A stretch of 64,000 nucleotides of DNA from Asterias rubens (lineage: Eukaryota > Echinodermata > Asteroidea > Forcipulatida > Asteriidae), in the NCBI RefSeq assembly GCF_902459465.1, contig NC_047076.1, positions 14,144,146 to 14,208,145 of the forward strand, in the 5' to 3' direction. Both the position numbers and the translations under genes were made by a program. Position 1 is the first letter of the stretch, and the number at the start of each line of letters is the position of its first letter. Below, in pieces: positions 34,419 through 45,700 of the stretch. The notes under the pieces are model-generated. The model worked only from the letters and a program-made list of their open reading frames with translations. It made no database searches and was not told the origin of the DNA.

Positions 34419-36301
34419 GTAAGTATATATTATTTTAGTGTTCTGTAGCACTTTAATTTATTTTCAACATTGTAATAGTTAATGCCTCCTATCGTATTGT
34501 GATGTGAAGTTCCTGAAGGTAACTTGCAGTGTTGTAAATATGTTTATTTACTATAATTCACTGATAGGTCTTTTACTGGCTGGTGTTGCTGCCACAGCAT
34601 CCTTCAACTGCTATGATTGCGCATCATTATTGAGTCTAAACTTCAGGTGCGAAACTGGACCCGATAACACCACATCGACAACATGCAGGACATTTTGCTA
34701 TGTAAGATCATTCATTATACTATAATATTATGCCTAACAATAATGACCAAAACCTTCAAAAAATAATGAATAAATAATATTATCGAAGCATAAATTAAAA
34801 CGCAGTTTACAGAAATGAAATAATAAGGAATGGAATGCTTTTATTGCATCATTTACACCGCCTTCTCAACGGAGTTGTTTGAAAAAAAAGAGCCTAACAA
34901 ATCAACAGATAAGGCCGATAAAAATGAGTCTTTTCCCGCATGATTATTTCACCTTTGGGGGAAGAAGACTACATAATATCCTATGCCATTATTCGCCAAT
35001 GTATCTTTCTGCCATGCAACCTCATTAATGATTCATCAGGCAGTGAGCTTAGCAGCGGAATGCCCATGGGATGATGGGGTCTTCTTGAAAACGAAGGCGT
35101 AGTATCGTACGTCGTTAAAACCCTGATATCTTTACGGGTCTTTTAAACTCACCGAGTCTATCAGCTATTTGTTGTGAAAGAAGAAGGGTAGCCTCAATTA
35201 TGGGCCATCCAATTTGATATTGTTCCACATTATTATTACGATTCCTAATATTTAAGTCGGTGACAAAATTAGAACGTGGAACAAAGAGTTTTTTTCACGC
35301 TATTTTTCCGGTGTTTATAATAAAGTCAAATATAGATCTTTTGTTTGTTTACGATTTATGTAAAAATTTTCTCTGAATTGTTGTTGGCTGACGCATAGCC
35401 GGAAATTCTAATTGTTTTCGGCCCGCTTTGAAAATGTGTAATGACATAAATGTACATTCATTTCATAGAGATACGCACAAATTCTACATCAACATCGTGC
35501 AAGTATACATCCACATGCATGTAATGATGCCTATGCCTAAACACCACACACGTGGACACATGGTACATGCAGACGACCGAAAGTTCCATATCTGTGGTTT
35601 GATTGGTCAACCGATGTGACTACAGACCAATCAAAACAAACCCAGCTACGGTAGCTTTTAGTCACTGTTATCCAATGATATCATTGTACCCAACGCAATC
35701 AATGTATCTGAGGGTGCGTTCGATTAGCTTCCCTGGGTCGACCCCGGTCTGTCCCCGGTCTGTCCCCGGTCTGTCCCCGGTGAGTTCGAATAGCTTTGAC
35801 GCCATTCCAGGGGCTCACCCGGGTCAGCCCCCAGTGCCCTACTTGGGGAATGGGTCACTTGGGGTGACCCGAGGTGCATGCCGTCACCGACGAGGGGGCG
35901 AGTGTTATCTTTCGATTAGCTCTTGTAAGGGGCTCACCCGAGTGAGCACCGCGGGGTCGACTCAGGGAAGCTTATCGAACGTACCCTGTATTTCCCAGTT
36001 TAAGTAAATACCTTCTTTCTTATACTTGCAGACTGATGTGCTTACTCAAGCAGGGGTTCGTTCATTCATGAAACGAGGTTGTACTACGGAGCTAGAGTGT
36101 ACTGAAGGTTCAACCTGCCGGGAGTTGTCTCGCACTGGATCCTGTCGCTCATGCTGCCAGTCAGAACTCTGCAATGCCGACTACCCAGATGATCTGAGCT
36201 ATAAGTCAACATGGGTGCCATCTGACCTTAAGAACAGTGCAGCAAACACGCTAGCAAGAATCACTTTGGTAGCTTTTAGTTGTATGGTATCATTGGTTTA
36301 G
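34364..36301 (+). CDS. Ly6/uPAR (three-finger) protein, three exons
   Basis: Small secreted or GPI-anchored surface protein. Exons 34364-34418, 34568-34701 and 36032-36301 join in phase to 152 codons (141 if translation starts at MAQLFMT, ATG 34397). Residues from MAQ: signal LFMTCLLLAGVAATA, then the LU domain starting FNCYDC and ending CCQSELCN, the family hallmark. A C-terminal hydrophobic stretch LARITLVAFSCMVSLV after a small-residue SAA fits a GPI signal. One NTT sequon. Ligand unknown. The gene is head to head with the integrin gene. Confidence 0.88.
34568..34701 (+). CDS. Ly6/uPAR exon 2 (signal end, first half of LU domain)
   Basis: Begins after TGATAG, phase 1 in, phase 0 out. Encodes LLLAGVAATASFNCYDC and CRTFCY, the first cysteines of the three-finger fold, with an NTT sequon between. 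Confidence 0.88.
34702..35704. other. Ly6 intron 2, first kilobase
   Basis: Ordinary AT-rich intron sequence with no recognised repeat family or exon. Confidence 0.45.
35705..35993. repeat. TIR element in Ly6 intron 2 (GGGTGCGTTCG family)
   Basis: Left end GGGTGCGTTCGATTAGC then TTCCCTGGGTCGACCCC; right end the inverse GGGGTCGACTCAGGGAAGC then CGAACGTACCC. Inside, 'CGGTCTGTCCC' is repeated three times. GC-rich compared with its surroundings. A miniature relative is at 38436-38564. Confidence 0.78.
36032..36301 (+). CDS. Ly6/uPAR exon 3 (second half of LU domain, GPI signal, stop)
   Basis: Acceptor CTTGCAG. Encodes TDVLTQAGVRSFMKRGC, then TCRELSRTGSCRSCCQ and CNADYP; ends MVSLV-stop. The CC...CN ending is the family signature. 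Confidence 0.9.
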   Translation, partial: TDVLTQAGVRSFMKRGCTTELECTEGSTCRELSRTGSCRSCCQSELCNADYPDDLSYKSTWVPSDLKNSAANTLARITLVAFSCMVSLV

Positions 36302-36539
36302 CAAACTTCCCTTTGTATTGCGTTTAGAGCAGAGCTTTGCTCTTTTTGAAGGTCGTCTAGATGTATCCGCCATTGAACACTGCATCACTTATTAATGCTA
36401 TAATTTTAGTTTAAATAGTATGATATCGATGTTATGTCACAGGATTGAAAACCAACAATTGAAAAACCTTACTTAAAACCCCTAATACAAAAATCATTCT
36501 GCCTTGTGATTGGTTTAGAGCACGTCACATGATATCAAG

Positions 36540-36692
36540 TTGTTTGGCATTGTTTGCTTGCAGAGTTTTGATGAGTGGAACATGAATAAACAATTAACTA
36601 AGGTTTAAAAAATTAGTTTCCATGTTATTTACAATTAATTTGAAAATAAGCCCGACCCGAGAGGGCGCTGTTCGTGACGCTGTTCTTTGAGT
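36540..36692. repeat. M3 fragment
   Basis: 'GAACATGAATAAACAATTAA', then AAAATAAGCCCGACCCGAG and 'AGGGCGCTGTTCGTGACG'. Middle of M3 only. Confidence 0.6.
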
Positions 36693-36764
36693 AGAGAGTC
36701 AATGATGATGACCTTTAGTGAGTAACATCTATTAGACCTTTACCATCGATTAGACCTTTCGAGT

Positions 36765-37140
36765 GAGTAATAATGAGTGTAGGTTGAGCAGCTCAAATTT
36801 TGTGTATCTCAACATTATGCATAAAATAACAAACCTGTGAAAATGTGCGCTCAATAGTTCGTCGAAGTTACAACAGCAAGATAATAATGAAACGAAAACA
36901 CAACATTGTCACACGAAGTTGTGTGCTTTCAGTTGCTTGATTTCGAGGCCTCAATATTAATTCTGAGGTCTCGAAATCAAATTTGTGGAAATTACTTCTT
37001 TCTCGAAAAATATACGTTCTTGAGAGGGAGCCGTTTCTCACAATGTTTTATACCATAAACGGCTCTCCATTACTCGTTTCCAAGTAAAGTAAGTTTTATT
37101 TTGAGTAATTACCAGTAGTGTCCATTGCCTTAAAGGCAAA
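36765..37140. repeat. M1 MITE, left end lost
   Basis: 'TTGTGTATCTCAACATTATG' to AGTGTCCATTGCCTTAAAGG with 'CACACGAAGTTGTGTGCTTT'; the outer left end is replaced by 'GAGTGAGTAATAATGAGTG'. Confidence 0.66.
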
Positions 37141-37519
37141 GACAATAGGGTTTGTGTTCACCCAATACAATGTTCAGATGATGTACACAGCCACAACACG
37201 GTGGAAAGGTTATACCATAGAGTTGCCTAATACAGACTTCCGTCAAAGGATAATGAAGATCATGACCGAGCGGTGTTAAGACCACCGGATTCAAGCTCTG
37301 GTGTTTGATCAGCAGAGTGATGTCTACATGAGTGACTTAATTGTAATAAACACATAATTATGTAACAGATGCATGTATTAAAGCCTAATGTTTTTTATTT
37401 AACACGCGAAATTAAAACCCCCTGTACAAAATGGTATATACACAATGCCATTTACTCCTCTGCGAAACATCAATGAGTCACTCTGGAATGTTAATGGGAG
37501 TCCGAGGTTGCCACCCACT

Positions 37520-37692
37520 TCGAACCTAAAGAGGTGGCTCTGTGTGCAGCCTACAGCTCCCCCCCCCCTTAGACCAACAGGTGGCCCATATCAAAACCAG
37601 ACAACCACAGAGGTGACTCTGTGCGCAGCCTACGGCTTCCCCCTTCGACCAACAGGTGGCCCATATAAAAACCAGACAACAACACATGTAAG
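37520..37692. repeat. Two-copy tandem repeat, about 80 bp
   Basis: 'AGGTGGCTCTGTGTGCAGCC', 'AGACCAACAGGTGGCCCATA' and AAAACCAGACAAC repeat as 'AGGTGACTCTGTGCGCAGCC' and so on. One copy carries a C run. Open frames here are shadows. Confidence 0.8.
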
Positions 37693-37969
37693 GAGATATC
37701 GCTCGTGACTCCAGCCAATCAGACAACTCGTAAGAGGGAGTTCGGTTCAGGGTTTTGTAGACTTGCAACCCGACGTCTGTAACGACACAACCGTGTTGGA
37801 TTCCACAAGGCAGCCACTGGATGGACCTTCTAATTTTCGATCCAAGATGGCTGCGGGTTACGCTTTTAATAGTATAGATAGAGCTATATATAATTGACTA
37901 GAGCGCTCCTATTTCTACTTCTACTTCTCTACACTCGGCAAAGTACCATGATGGGATGTCACGCCAAGA

Positions 37970-38065
37970 TTGTCACGCCTCTCTTAATATTTATGCATGC
38001 CGTTATAATTCTTACCCAAATTGAGGCTAATGGGCGAATGTCCGCCACCATGATCGTTCCCAGGG
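37970..38065. repeat. Fragment of the 6303 inverted-repeat element
   Basis: 'CTCTTAATATTTATGCATGC', then ATAATTCTTACCCAAATTGA and GGCTAATGGGCG match 6309-6370. Confidence 0.55.
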
Positions 38066-38399
38066 GTGATCGCTCTCACCGCGTAATTTTTTTTCAATAT
38101 ACTGTCCGGGCGCCATGCTGCTGCTTATATAATTAAATATGCAAGAAAGCGTTCGAGTAGTTAAAAAATAGACGAACTCTTAATCTCAACTTGAGTACAT
38201 CAAGATTAAAATTGCAGGTTAAAAAGTACGAATTGTGAAAGCGTTACAAAATGTAAAAACTAAAGGTTAAAAATTAAGCAATTTTATTAGGCACGCAAAA
38301 TGATGCATGCTTACCGCGGACACTTAGCAAGGTTCCGTTAACAATGTGACGTCATAGTAATTGACCAATCGCAACGCAATATGCTAATGAGCGGACACT

Positions 38400-38635
38400 T
38401 ATTGCCATAGCAGGAGGTTGTTCATTGGCCAATCTATGGGTGCGTTCGTTTAGCTTCCCTGGGTCGACCCCGGTGTGTGGCGGTTTTTTTCCCCAGGACG
38501 AACGTGTGCAGATAATACCCACGTTTGTCCTGGAAAATAAACCCACCACACACAACGCACCCTATGTGCGTTTCGATTGTTTCGTCGCCGTTTGACCTCA
38601 AAGATGGCAGCTGGATGACGTCAATGCATAAGATG
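38400..38635. repeat. Dispersed repeat R2 interrupted by a small TIR element
   Basis: 'GGAGGTTGTTCATTGGCCAA' before and 'TTGTTTCGTCGCCGTTTGAC', 'GGCTGGATGACGTCAATGCA' after the insertion match the uninterrupted copy at 55020-55150. Confidence 0.72.
38436..38564. repeat. Small GGTGCGTT-ended element with CTATG target duplication
   Basis: Starts GGTGCGTTCGTTTAGC and ends ACAACGCACC; CTATG lies directly on both sides. Its left half matches the larger element at 35705 (CTTCCCTGGGTCGACCCC). It interrupts repeat R2. Confidence 0.7.
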
Positions 38636-38639
38636 CCAC

Positions 38640-40335
38640 TGTAACACTGGTATTTTTGGTATTTTGTTTTGCGTGCGTGACCCATCTCGGCATAGTGTAA
38701 AAACCTACCTTTGCGTTCGTGTGGTCTCGCCCAAAAAGTTTTTAACCAGTTAGAGCGCAGAAAATTCCCGCGAGTTTCTATAATCGAGTCTTGCGATACA
38801 AGGTGATTTAGTTGCGGTTGCATTGTGTTTTGTTTACTATTTACTTCGTTTAAAATCGGTTGCTTTGTCCGTACCTTTTGTATGTTTGTTGTGGAATGTT
38901 GTTGGAATGTGGTGTGTGAGGATGTGAGTGCGAGAAGAAATATATAGCAGATCTCAAGAACCTCTTGACAGAGGAAGACGTGGGTTTAAGTCTGGGTGTA
39001 TTTGTGTGAGAGTGAAGATCGGCGTCAACTTTCCGAAGGCCTGAAACAGCAGGTTCAAATTTTCCGATTTAATTTTGTGGAGACAGCCACAACTCTAAAA
39101 TCGTTTCAAACCGACAAATTCAGTGTCGGAAGAACTCTTTTCCCGTTTTGGGGAAAACCACAACACTCAGCCCGTCCGAGGATCTCGCCAGTAACACCAC
39201 CCGTGAGTAATTACTTGAATTATTTTATTGTGATCTGTATCATTCGAACTATTTTACTTGGAATTAGCTATGGTAATTGCATTGAAGTTTTTGTACCAAC
39301 AATCGTTATTTTTGTGTGTTCACCAAATATTTGCAGAACTAAAGTATCGAACTTATTTTTGCCATGGTGGCCAACATTGAGAGAGAAATTTATTTTTTGG
39401 GAACGTACCTTGCATGGATATTTCGTATCTCTAACCAAGAGTTGATTGTAAATAATTCTCGAGAAATGTGGTTCTTCTAAAATGAGAAGTATTGCTTAAA
39501 ATGCTAGCAACTGTTTGCAAAATACTTTTGAGGGTTTCAGGTTTATTTTATATTAAATAGATGGCCGTGGGTTCAGGAGTAATTACACACTCTAAGAGAG
39601 AGATGGCGCTGGCCGAAAGATGTACTAATTCCACCGAACTGTTGTAGACGAATGAGACGTACTTGGCAGTCTGGAAGTGTAGACCTACCTGAGGTTCCGG
39701 AGTTGAACTCCTCCGTGATGATGAGTTGATTGTGATATGTAAAGCTATGATTTTGTGAAAGAATTGAAGTTGAAAATCTTGTAAAAGAAACTGAAGCTGG
39801 AATACTCCATAAGTTGAACTAGATTTAAGATTGTTTGAATCAATAAGAAAAGTCTGTTCTGGAGTTAAACTCCTCCGTGATGAAGTAATGATTGTTTACC
39901 AAGTAATTAACAATGTGTATATCATAAACGAACTTGAAGCTGAACTAAGTTGAATTGAAGTTAAAGAGTGTTTGAATCTATAAGAAAGGTTCCGGAGTTG
40001 AACTCCTCCGTAAAAGAGTTAATCGATCGTGTATCACCAAGCTTTTTTTTAAAAGTTAGGGTGTTATAACCGAAACTGAATGTGAAAGGATTCACTAGTC
40101 GAACCAAGAGAGTTTAACATAATTTTCGTTAAGTTATTAATTTAAAATAAATGTAATTTTCTTGTATTCACAAGTCGCTTTCTTGTCAGTCGTTTCGATT
40201 ATTTATTGTCTGTGGTTTCAGTGGTGTTAGTTTTTGAACCGGGGTCACCATTTGCAAAAGTTCATGAGAGATTTAAGGATAGGGGTTTGCAACCCCCATT
40301 GATACACATGAACTCAAATTTGAGTTAACTCGCTG
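38640..40335. other. Unexplained block with three spaced CTCC-boxes
   Basis: No domain recognised. Three diverged tandem units (about 130-160 bp) each carry a TGGAGTT(G/A)AACTCCTCCG-type box, at about 39698, 39861 and 39993. The longest open frame (38996-39445) has no known motif. The stretch 40205-40260 (GGTGTTAGTTTTTGAACC then GGGGTCACCA) could be the end of an LTR-like element, but no polyprotein or paired LTR is visible. Confidence 0.4.
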
Positions 40336-40504
40336 AAAATGTCTGGATGTGGACTTGAAGTCGAGGGTTGTCCATTGGATCATCTTCGACGAACAGCGTC
40401 CATCTGCTTTTCTGGTATCAGAATAGCAGAAAGGCAGATTTTATGTTTTTTGTATAATTATACAAATTTTTCTATTTCTCTACTTTTCTGCTACCTAAAA
40501 TTCA

Positions 40505-41090
40505 GATTGAACGTTTTGTGAAAGTGCATTTTTCTGTTTATTTTTTTTCTCTACTTTTCTGTACCAGAAAGCAGGACTTTTACTTCATCTCCTTTATGCT
40601 GACGGACGAAAAGTGGCCATTTGCTTTTAATGCTATCGGAGTAGCTAGTAGAAAGGCAGATTATTAAACGTTTTTTTTTAAATGCAATTTTCTTTTTCTC
40701 TGCTTTTTTTCCACCTGAAAAGAAGATTTTACTCTGGCGGCCAAAAAGTGGCCATCTACTTTTCTTCTCTACTTTCAGATACCGGAAAATCCGGTTGAAC
40801 GTTTTGTGAAAGTGCATTTTTCTGTTTATTTTTTTCTCTACTTTTCTGTACCAGAAAGCAGGACTTTTACTTCATCTCCTTTATGCTGACGGACGAAAAG
40901 TGGCCATTTGCTTTTAATGCTATCGGAGTAGCTAGTAGAAAGGCAGATTATTAAACGTTTTTTTAAAATGCAATTTTCGTTTTCTCTGCTTTTTTTCCAC
41001 CTGAAAAGAAGATTTTACTCTGGCGGCCGAAAAGTGGCCATCTACTTTTTTTCTCTACTTTCAGATACCGGAAAATCAAATTTTACTTTG
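40505..41090. repeat. 288-bp tandem duplication
   Basis: Two copies starting 'GAACGTTTTGTGAAAGTG' at about 40508 and 40796. Each includes 'TACCAGAAAGCAGGACTTT', 'GACGGACGAAAAGTGGCC' and 'TCAGATACCGGAAAATC'. Copy identity is very high, so the duplication is recent. Confidence 0.9.
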
Positions 41091-41274
41091 GCGGCCGAAA
41101 AGTGGCTATTTGACACCAATCAGAATGGATAAAACAAACTGTCCCGGTTTTATTTTATGAATTGATCTTGAAAACGGAAAAAATTGAAAGTTGTTGTTTG
41201 GTTTTAAATTTAAACGCTGTTTTCGCATCGATCCACGCACGCACAAGTAAGTTGTACCCTCAAAAAACATTACA

Positions 41275-41560
41275 TCCGCGCGTCTAAAGCTTTAGCGCGA
41301 CATCGTACTCTCCTCCTTTCGCGTACGTACGCGGCTGTTCGCGTGTGTACAGTGTGTGGGGACGCACAACTCTGGACCATTGAAAGAGACGTCGTTGCTG
41401 CGCGCACTCTCTCATCGACCTTAGACGCAGTTTTTAAAAGGAATGCGCGTACATCACATTTTGTTTTTAAACGAGTATTTAGAACTCGATCGTATCACGA
41501 ACTGACGTTGACGACTCTCAGTTCCAGCTACAACAACGTTGATGGTTGATGTATTCTACG
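41275..41560. other. CpG-rich stretch
   Basis: Local rise in CpG (GCGCGTCTAAAGC, GCGTACGTACGCGGC, TTCGCGTGTGTAC), about 1.1 kb upstream of the LRR gene start. It may be a promoter or exon 0 of that gene, but no motif proves it. Confidence 0.3.
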
Positions 41561-41789
41561 TCTATAGTAAACAAGCTGATGTTCCTTCATACATGTATAT
41601 CTTCGGTTCTTACTGCATGACAGACAATTTATAATTATATTATTGTGTATATTAATGAATTGTGTCGTATCAGCCCACTCGACGTTGAAAGGTAGGTTTA
41701 GTTTTAGCCCATCAATATTTACGAACCTCGTAATACAGTTCTATTCTAGAGAATATAGTGTTGTTTCTATTGTCCTTTCTCTATGGTTT

Positions 41790-42032
41790 ATGGTAGGAGT
41801 TACTCCTACAACTAGTTCGGTTTCGCCCGCTCCCGGTTTGGGGGACGATAACGGACGAAACCGAAATAGTTATAGGAGTAGGGGCTTGTACATGTTTAGT
41901 CTTATCTTATTTATTACAAAGAACTACTCCTAGAACTATTGATATATGAATTATGATATTCGTTCGGTTATCGTCTCCGCGGAGAGACAATAGCCGAACG
42001 AACCTTTGAACAGTTCTAGGAGTAGGAGTAGG
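41790..42032. repeat. Two related hairpin elements side by side
   Basis: First: GGAGTTACTCCTACAACTAG with TTCGGTTTCG mirrored by CGAAACCGAAATAG and TTATAGGAGTAG. Second: CTACTCCTAGAACTATTG with CGTTCGGTTATCGTCTCC mirrored by ACAATAGCCGAACGAAC and GTTCTAGGAGTAG. Both carry the CTCCTA(C/G)AACTA end. Confidence 0.72.
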
Positions 42033-42133
42033 CCAAACGTAAACATTTTGATCAGTTTCGATTTTCCAAAAGTTATGCTTGCACTTGCAGAAACGCAAAA
42101 ACTGCATGATTCCCAATTCCAAATCACTGCTAA

Positions 42134-42173
42134 AAATGAGTGAAAAAGTGGTGGCGCCATACGGAAAGTTATA
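42134..42173. repeat. M5 end fragment
   Basis: AAAATGAGTGAAAAAGTGG, then 'TGGCGCCATACGGAAAGTT'; one arm only. Confidence 0.55.
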
Positions 42174-42618
42174 CCTAGGCCCTACTATCGGGCTATCTTT
42201 TCAAAACTTTGAAAACACCCTTTAATAGTTCATTCTATGATATTATGTACTATAGAAGTAGAACAACTTTTTTCTTCTTTTTTTTTCTCGCCAAAATTAG
42301 GCTTTATGTGTCCTTTGAACTCTCATTGGCCCTGTGGGCGACAGAAAATCAACTCCGCAATCTCAAAAATTGTTAAAAATGATAAATTCTTACCGTAATT
42401 CAGTCCCCAACTACTCCGTTTTACCACTACACTTTGTATGCTATTGTTTATAAAACATTAAAATTAAATCCAAAAGGTCGAGTCATGACCGATTATCAAA
42501 AAGATGTGTGTTATTTTGAAATTCCAATGCTGATATCAGTCCAAATCTATTTACCAATTTTCTAACTAACTATGATTTCTTCGTCCCATCCCCCCACCCA
42601 ACAACCAAGCATTTAGCA

Positions 42619-42797
42619 ATGGGTTGGCCTCAGGGACTTTCAGCATTCCTGACCGTGTGGATTATGCTGAATTTGATGATATGTACGACTGCAGCTGTGA
42701 ATTGTCCTGCAGGGTGTAGATGTGGCGTTTCCCAAGCAACCTGCCAAACGCCATACAACGCAACAACACCTCTACCACATCATTCTATAACAGCACT
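42619..42797 (+). CDS. LRR gene exon 1: signal peptide and LRR N-cap
   Basis: ATG preceded by TTTAGCA (A at -1, G at +4). Encodes WPQGLSAFLTVWIMLNLMIC, then VNCPAGCRCGVSQATCQ, the CPxxCxC...C pattern of an LRRNT cap. Ends in phase 2 before GTAAGT. Confidence 0.85.
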
Positions 42798-45700
42798 GTA
42801 AGTATTTCAATGTTTTACGTGTGCAAACAAAAGTTAACATCCCATATCCATCTTGTTAGTTTGATTACGCTACTATAACAATAACTAGTCGTAACCCTCG
42901 ATCCTCCCGACTTCATATTTTCACATCCCCTATAATTTCTACATTTGTCCAATGTTATAGCCAATTGACATTCCTTTTACATGTAACTGAGATCACGGCT
43001 GGGACATTTATAAATGGTTTGTCTCATTTTGGGGAATTTCTTTTAGTTTTTTCACTTACAAAAACATTATTCTTGCCAATGTTTTTGGCCCAGGGTGCAA
43101 TGAAGAGGCCTGATGGGTGACTCTATGAGCTAAAAAAGTTGGAAATTAGCATAATTTATTTCAATATTCCATTGACAAAAAGTTTATATTATGAACCCTA
43201 AATATAACTTTCTACAGAATGTTAAAGTCTTGTGGGTATCGGAGCGAGAAAGCACTTCAAACAAAGAACTTAATTCTTTCTGAATTCAAATCTTTGCTTT
43301 TGAAATTCTATTTAAAGTGACAAAAGTACTCATTACAACTTGTAATAAATACTTTTGACTTTAGTGACAAGTACACAAATAATTTGATAAAAAGATTGTA
43401 TGTAAATAAACCATGAAGGAGATGAGCCTCCAAGAAACAATTTTGTCCAGATAAAGATTGTAGTATTTACAAGTTGTGGAAGAGCTTTAGAGTCTGTTTT
43501 TTGTGGCCAACGAAGCTAATGTGTCCCTTTCACTTTTATACCAATTGTACAAATTACATTGCTTTGCTCGCCGTATTAGTTATGACACAGAAATGCCAAA
43601 CATAAAGCAGAGTGAACTTGATGGCATTAACTGGTTATGGTAATCCGCACTTCACTTTCAAGTAAAAAAAAAAAACTTGTTTGAAAGTTTGGTAGTTAAA
43701 GGGTGATTTTCAGTGAGGCAGTGAAATAACTGTTACATAATGGGCCCTCACAAGGATTCAAACATAAGTTTGGAAAACAAATTCAAATGTGTAAATGAAA
43801 CTTATTTACTTTTAAAGCTCGGTTCATACTTCCTACGAATGCGATACGAATGGTGATATCACAGGGCTGTTTTGGCAGGAGTTTAGCACAAGTCAACTGA
43901 CACAACTATTTGTTGCAAATAAGGTCTAAATTAAAAATGTATGATTATCGAAGATAACATGCTCGTTACAGTAGCACTTTAACAAATTAGTCATTAATAA
44001 CACATTTATAAAAGTTTTTTATTTTTTCTAAAGGGAGTTGAATGGCGTTGGAGGGAAGGTAGTAAGGTCACTGGCCAAATGTGAACCCAGCTTAGAGCAT
44101 CTTATGTAAGTTTAAAGATTGTAAAACATGATTGTGGGCAGCAGGGTGGTAGATCTCCGCCCCATTTTTTGGATGGATGGGAGGGGGAGTCCATCACCCA
44201 AACATTTTTGTTAAATACATGTGGTGAACAAAAGAAGAAATATATAATATTTAATAGGGATGGGTTTGTAATGGCTAATTCATTTAAACATTTGTTAATA
44301 GAAACAACCTAAAATGATCGAATCTCTAAAAAGAAACATGCATTGTGGACCTTTCTAAATAAACTTTCCAAAATGACCTTCTTCAAGAAAATTTTTTGAA
44401 ACAATAAGGAATATTGAAATGGTTCAAACTTTTTTCGATCAAAAGGTTAACTGGAAAGGCTCTAACTGTACCAGAGAGCATACTGGTGGGAACAATACTA
44501 TTACCCACTTGATGCATTATAAGATTATTGTTGGTAAAAACTGTTTGAGCTATCAAGATGCTCTAGAAATGTGCAATATACCAACCCTCTAGTTTCACAG
44601 GGACAAACTATGCCACACACTTGCCAATTGGAGACTTTGAGGTGCTAGGTGGCAGCAGACTTACCAGGTTAATTCCTATTGTTTACGTAGTTCTGAGCAT
44701 GCGCACATTACAAAGAACAATGGATTTTACCTGGTAAGTCTGCTGCCACCAAGCATCCTGAACGTCTCCCATTCACTCTTGAAATCAAAGCAATCCTATC
44801 AGAGGGATCAACAAAACCAGGGCCCAATTTCATAGAGCTGCTAAGCACTAAATTTTGCTTTAAAGCAAAAAATCCTTGCTTAGTAAAATTAGATTACCGG
44901 CCAAGACTCCACTCATTGTTATGTTAAAGTAAAACAACAGCTAAATACCAGTCACAAGGAATGTTGGCGTGAAATTTTGGCCTGTAACATGTGTAAAATA
45001 AGCGAGCTATTTTCATGCTTTTAAGCAAATTTTTTGCCCCTGGTTCTGAGGAACTCCAGCAAAATTAACAACCCCTAAATGAATCCTGAAGAGGTACCTG
45101 TACAGACCCCTTAAACACACGTCACACGCGGCGACTGTCCACACTCACCATAATGGTTGGCAATAGGTTTACGTGTAACTGCTGCATCGCATAAAATGCG
45201 CACTTGATAACTGAATATGCACAGTGACATTGCCCATCCAAGATTATTCTGATGACGTCAGTTGAAATAGGTCTATACATGTAGTACATCCACAGCCCTA
45301 TCTCTTCTTTTGTACAAATACTAAATGCTGAAGCATAATTCTTATCCTATCTGTTTTTTTAATGTAAACTACATGTATTAATAACTTATGTTTGATGTTC
45401 ATGATTTTTTGTGCATGTGTATAGACGATGTGACCTCTGACGTCACTCAAAAACCAAATGATTTGCGCGCATACAGCCAGGCAAAATCTTTGTGTTTTGG
45501 CAGCCAGCTAGAAAGTACACGCAATCTTACCATGACTAACCGTCTTTTTGCCCGACGAAACATGACGTGTACAGTGTTTTGTCAACAGAAGGTGGTTTGA
45601 ATGGAAACATAGGTCACATCGTCTATACTACGTCTATTCCCTTTTAATCAATGTTTTTTCTGTATTCTTATTTTGTCTTATTTTTCTTTCATAGTGTCAA

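Noticed and set aside
35603..36007. 134-codon plus frame in the Ly6 intron
   Set aside because: Covers the GC-rich TIR element; it reads the repeated CGGTCTGTCCC words, not a domain.
37894..38136. 80-codon plus frame with a hydrophobic start
   Set aside because: Overlaps a fragment of the inverted-repeat element also found at 6303; no second line of evidence.
38996..39445. 149-codon plus frame as a gene
   Set aside because: No signal peptide, domain or splice-supported context; codon content looks like random AT-rich sequence.
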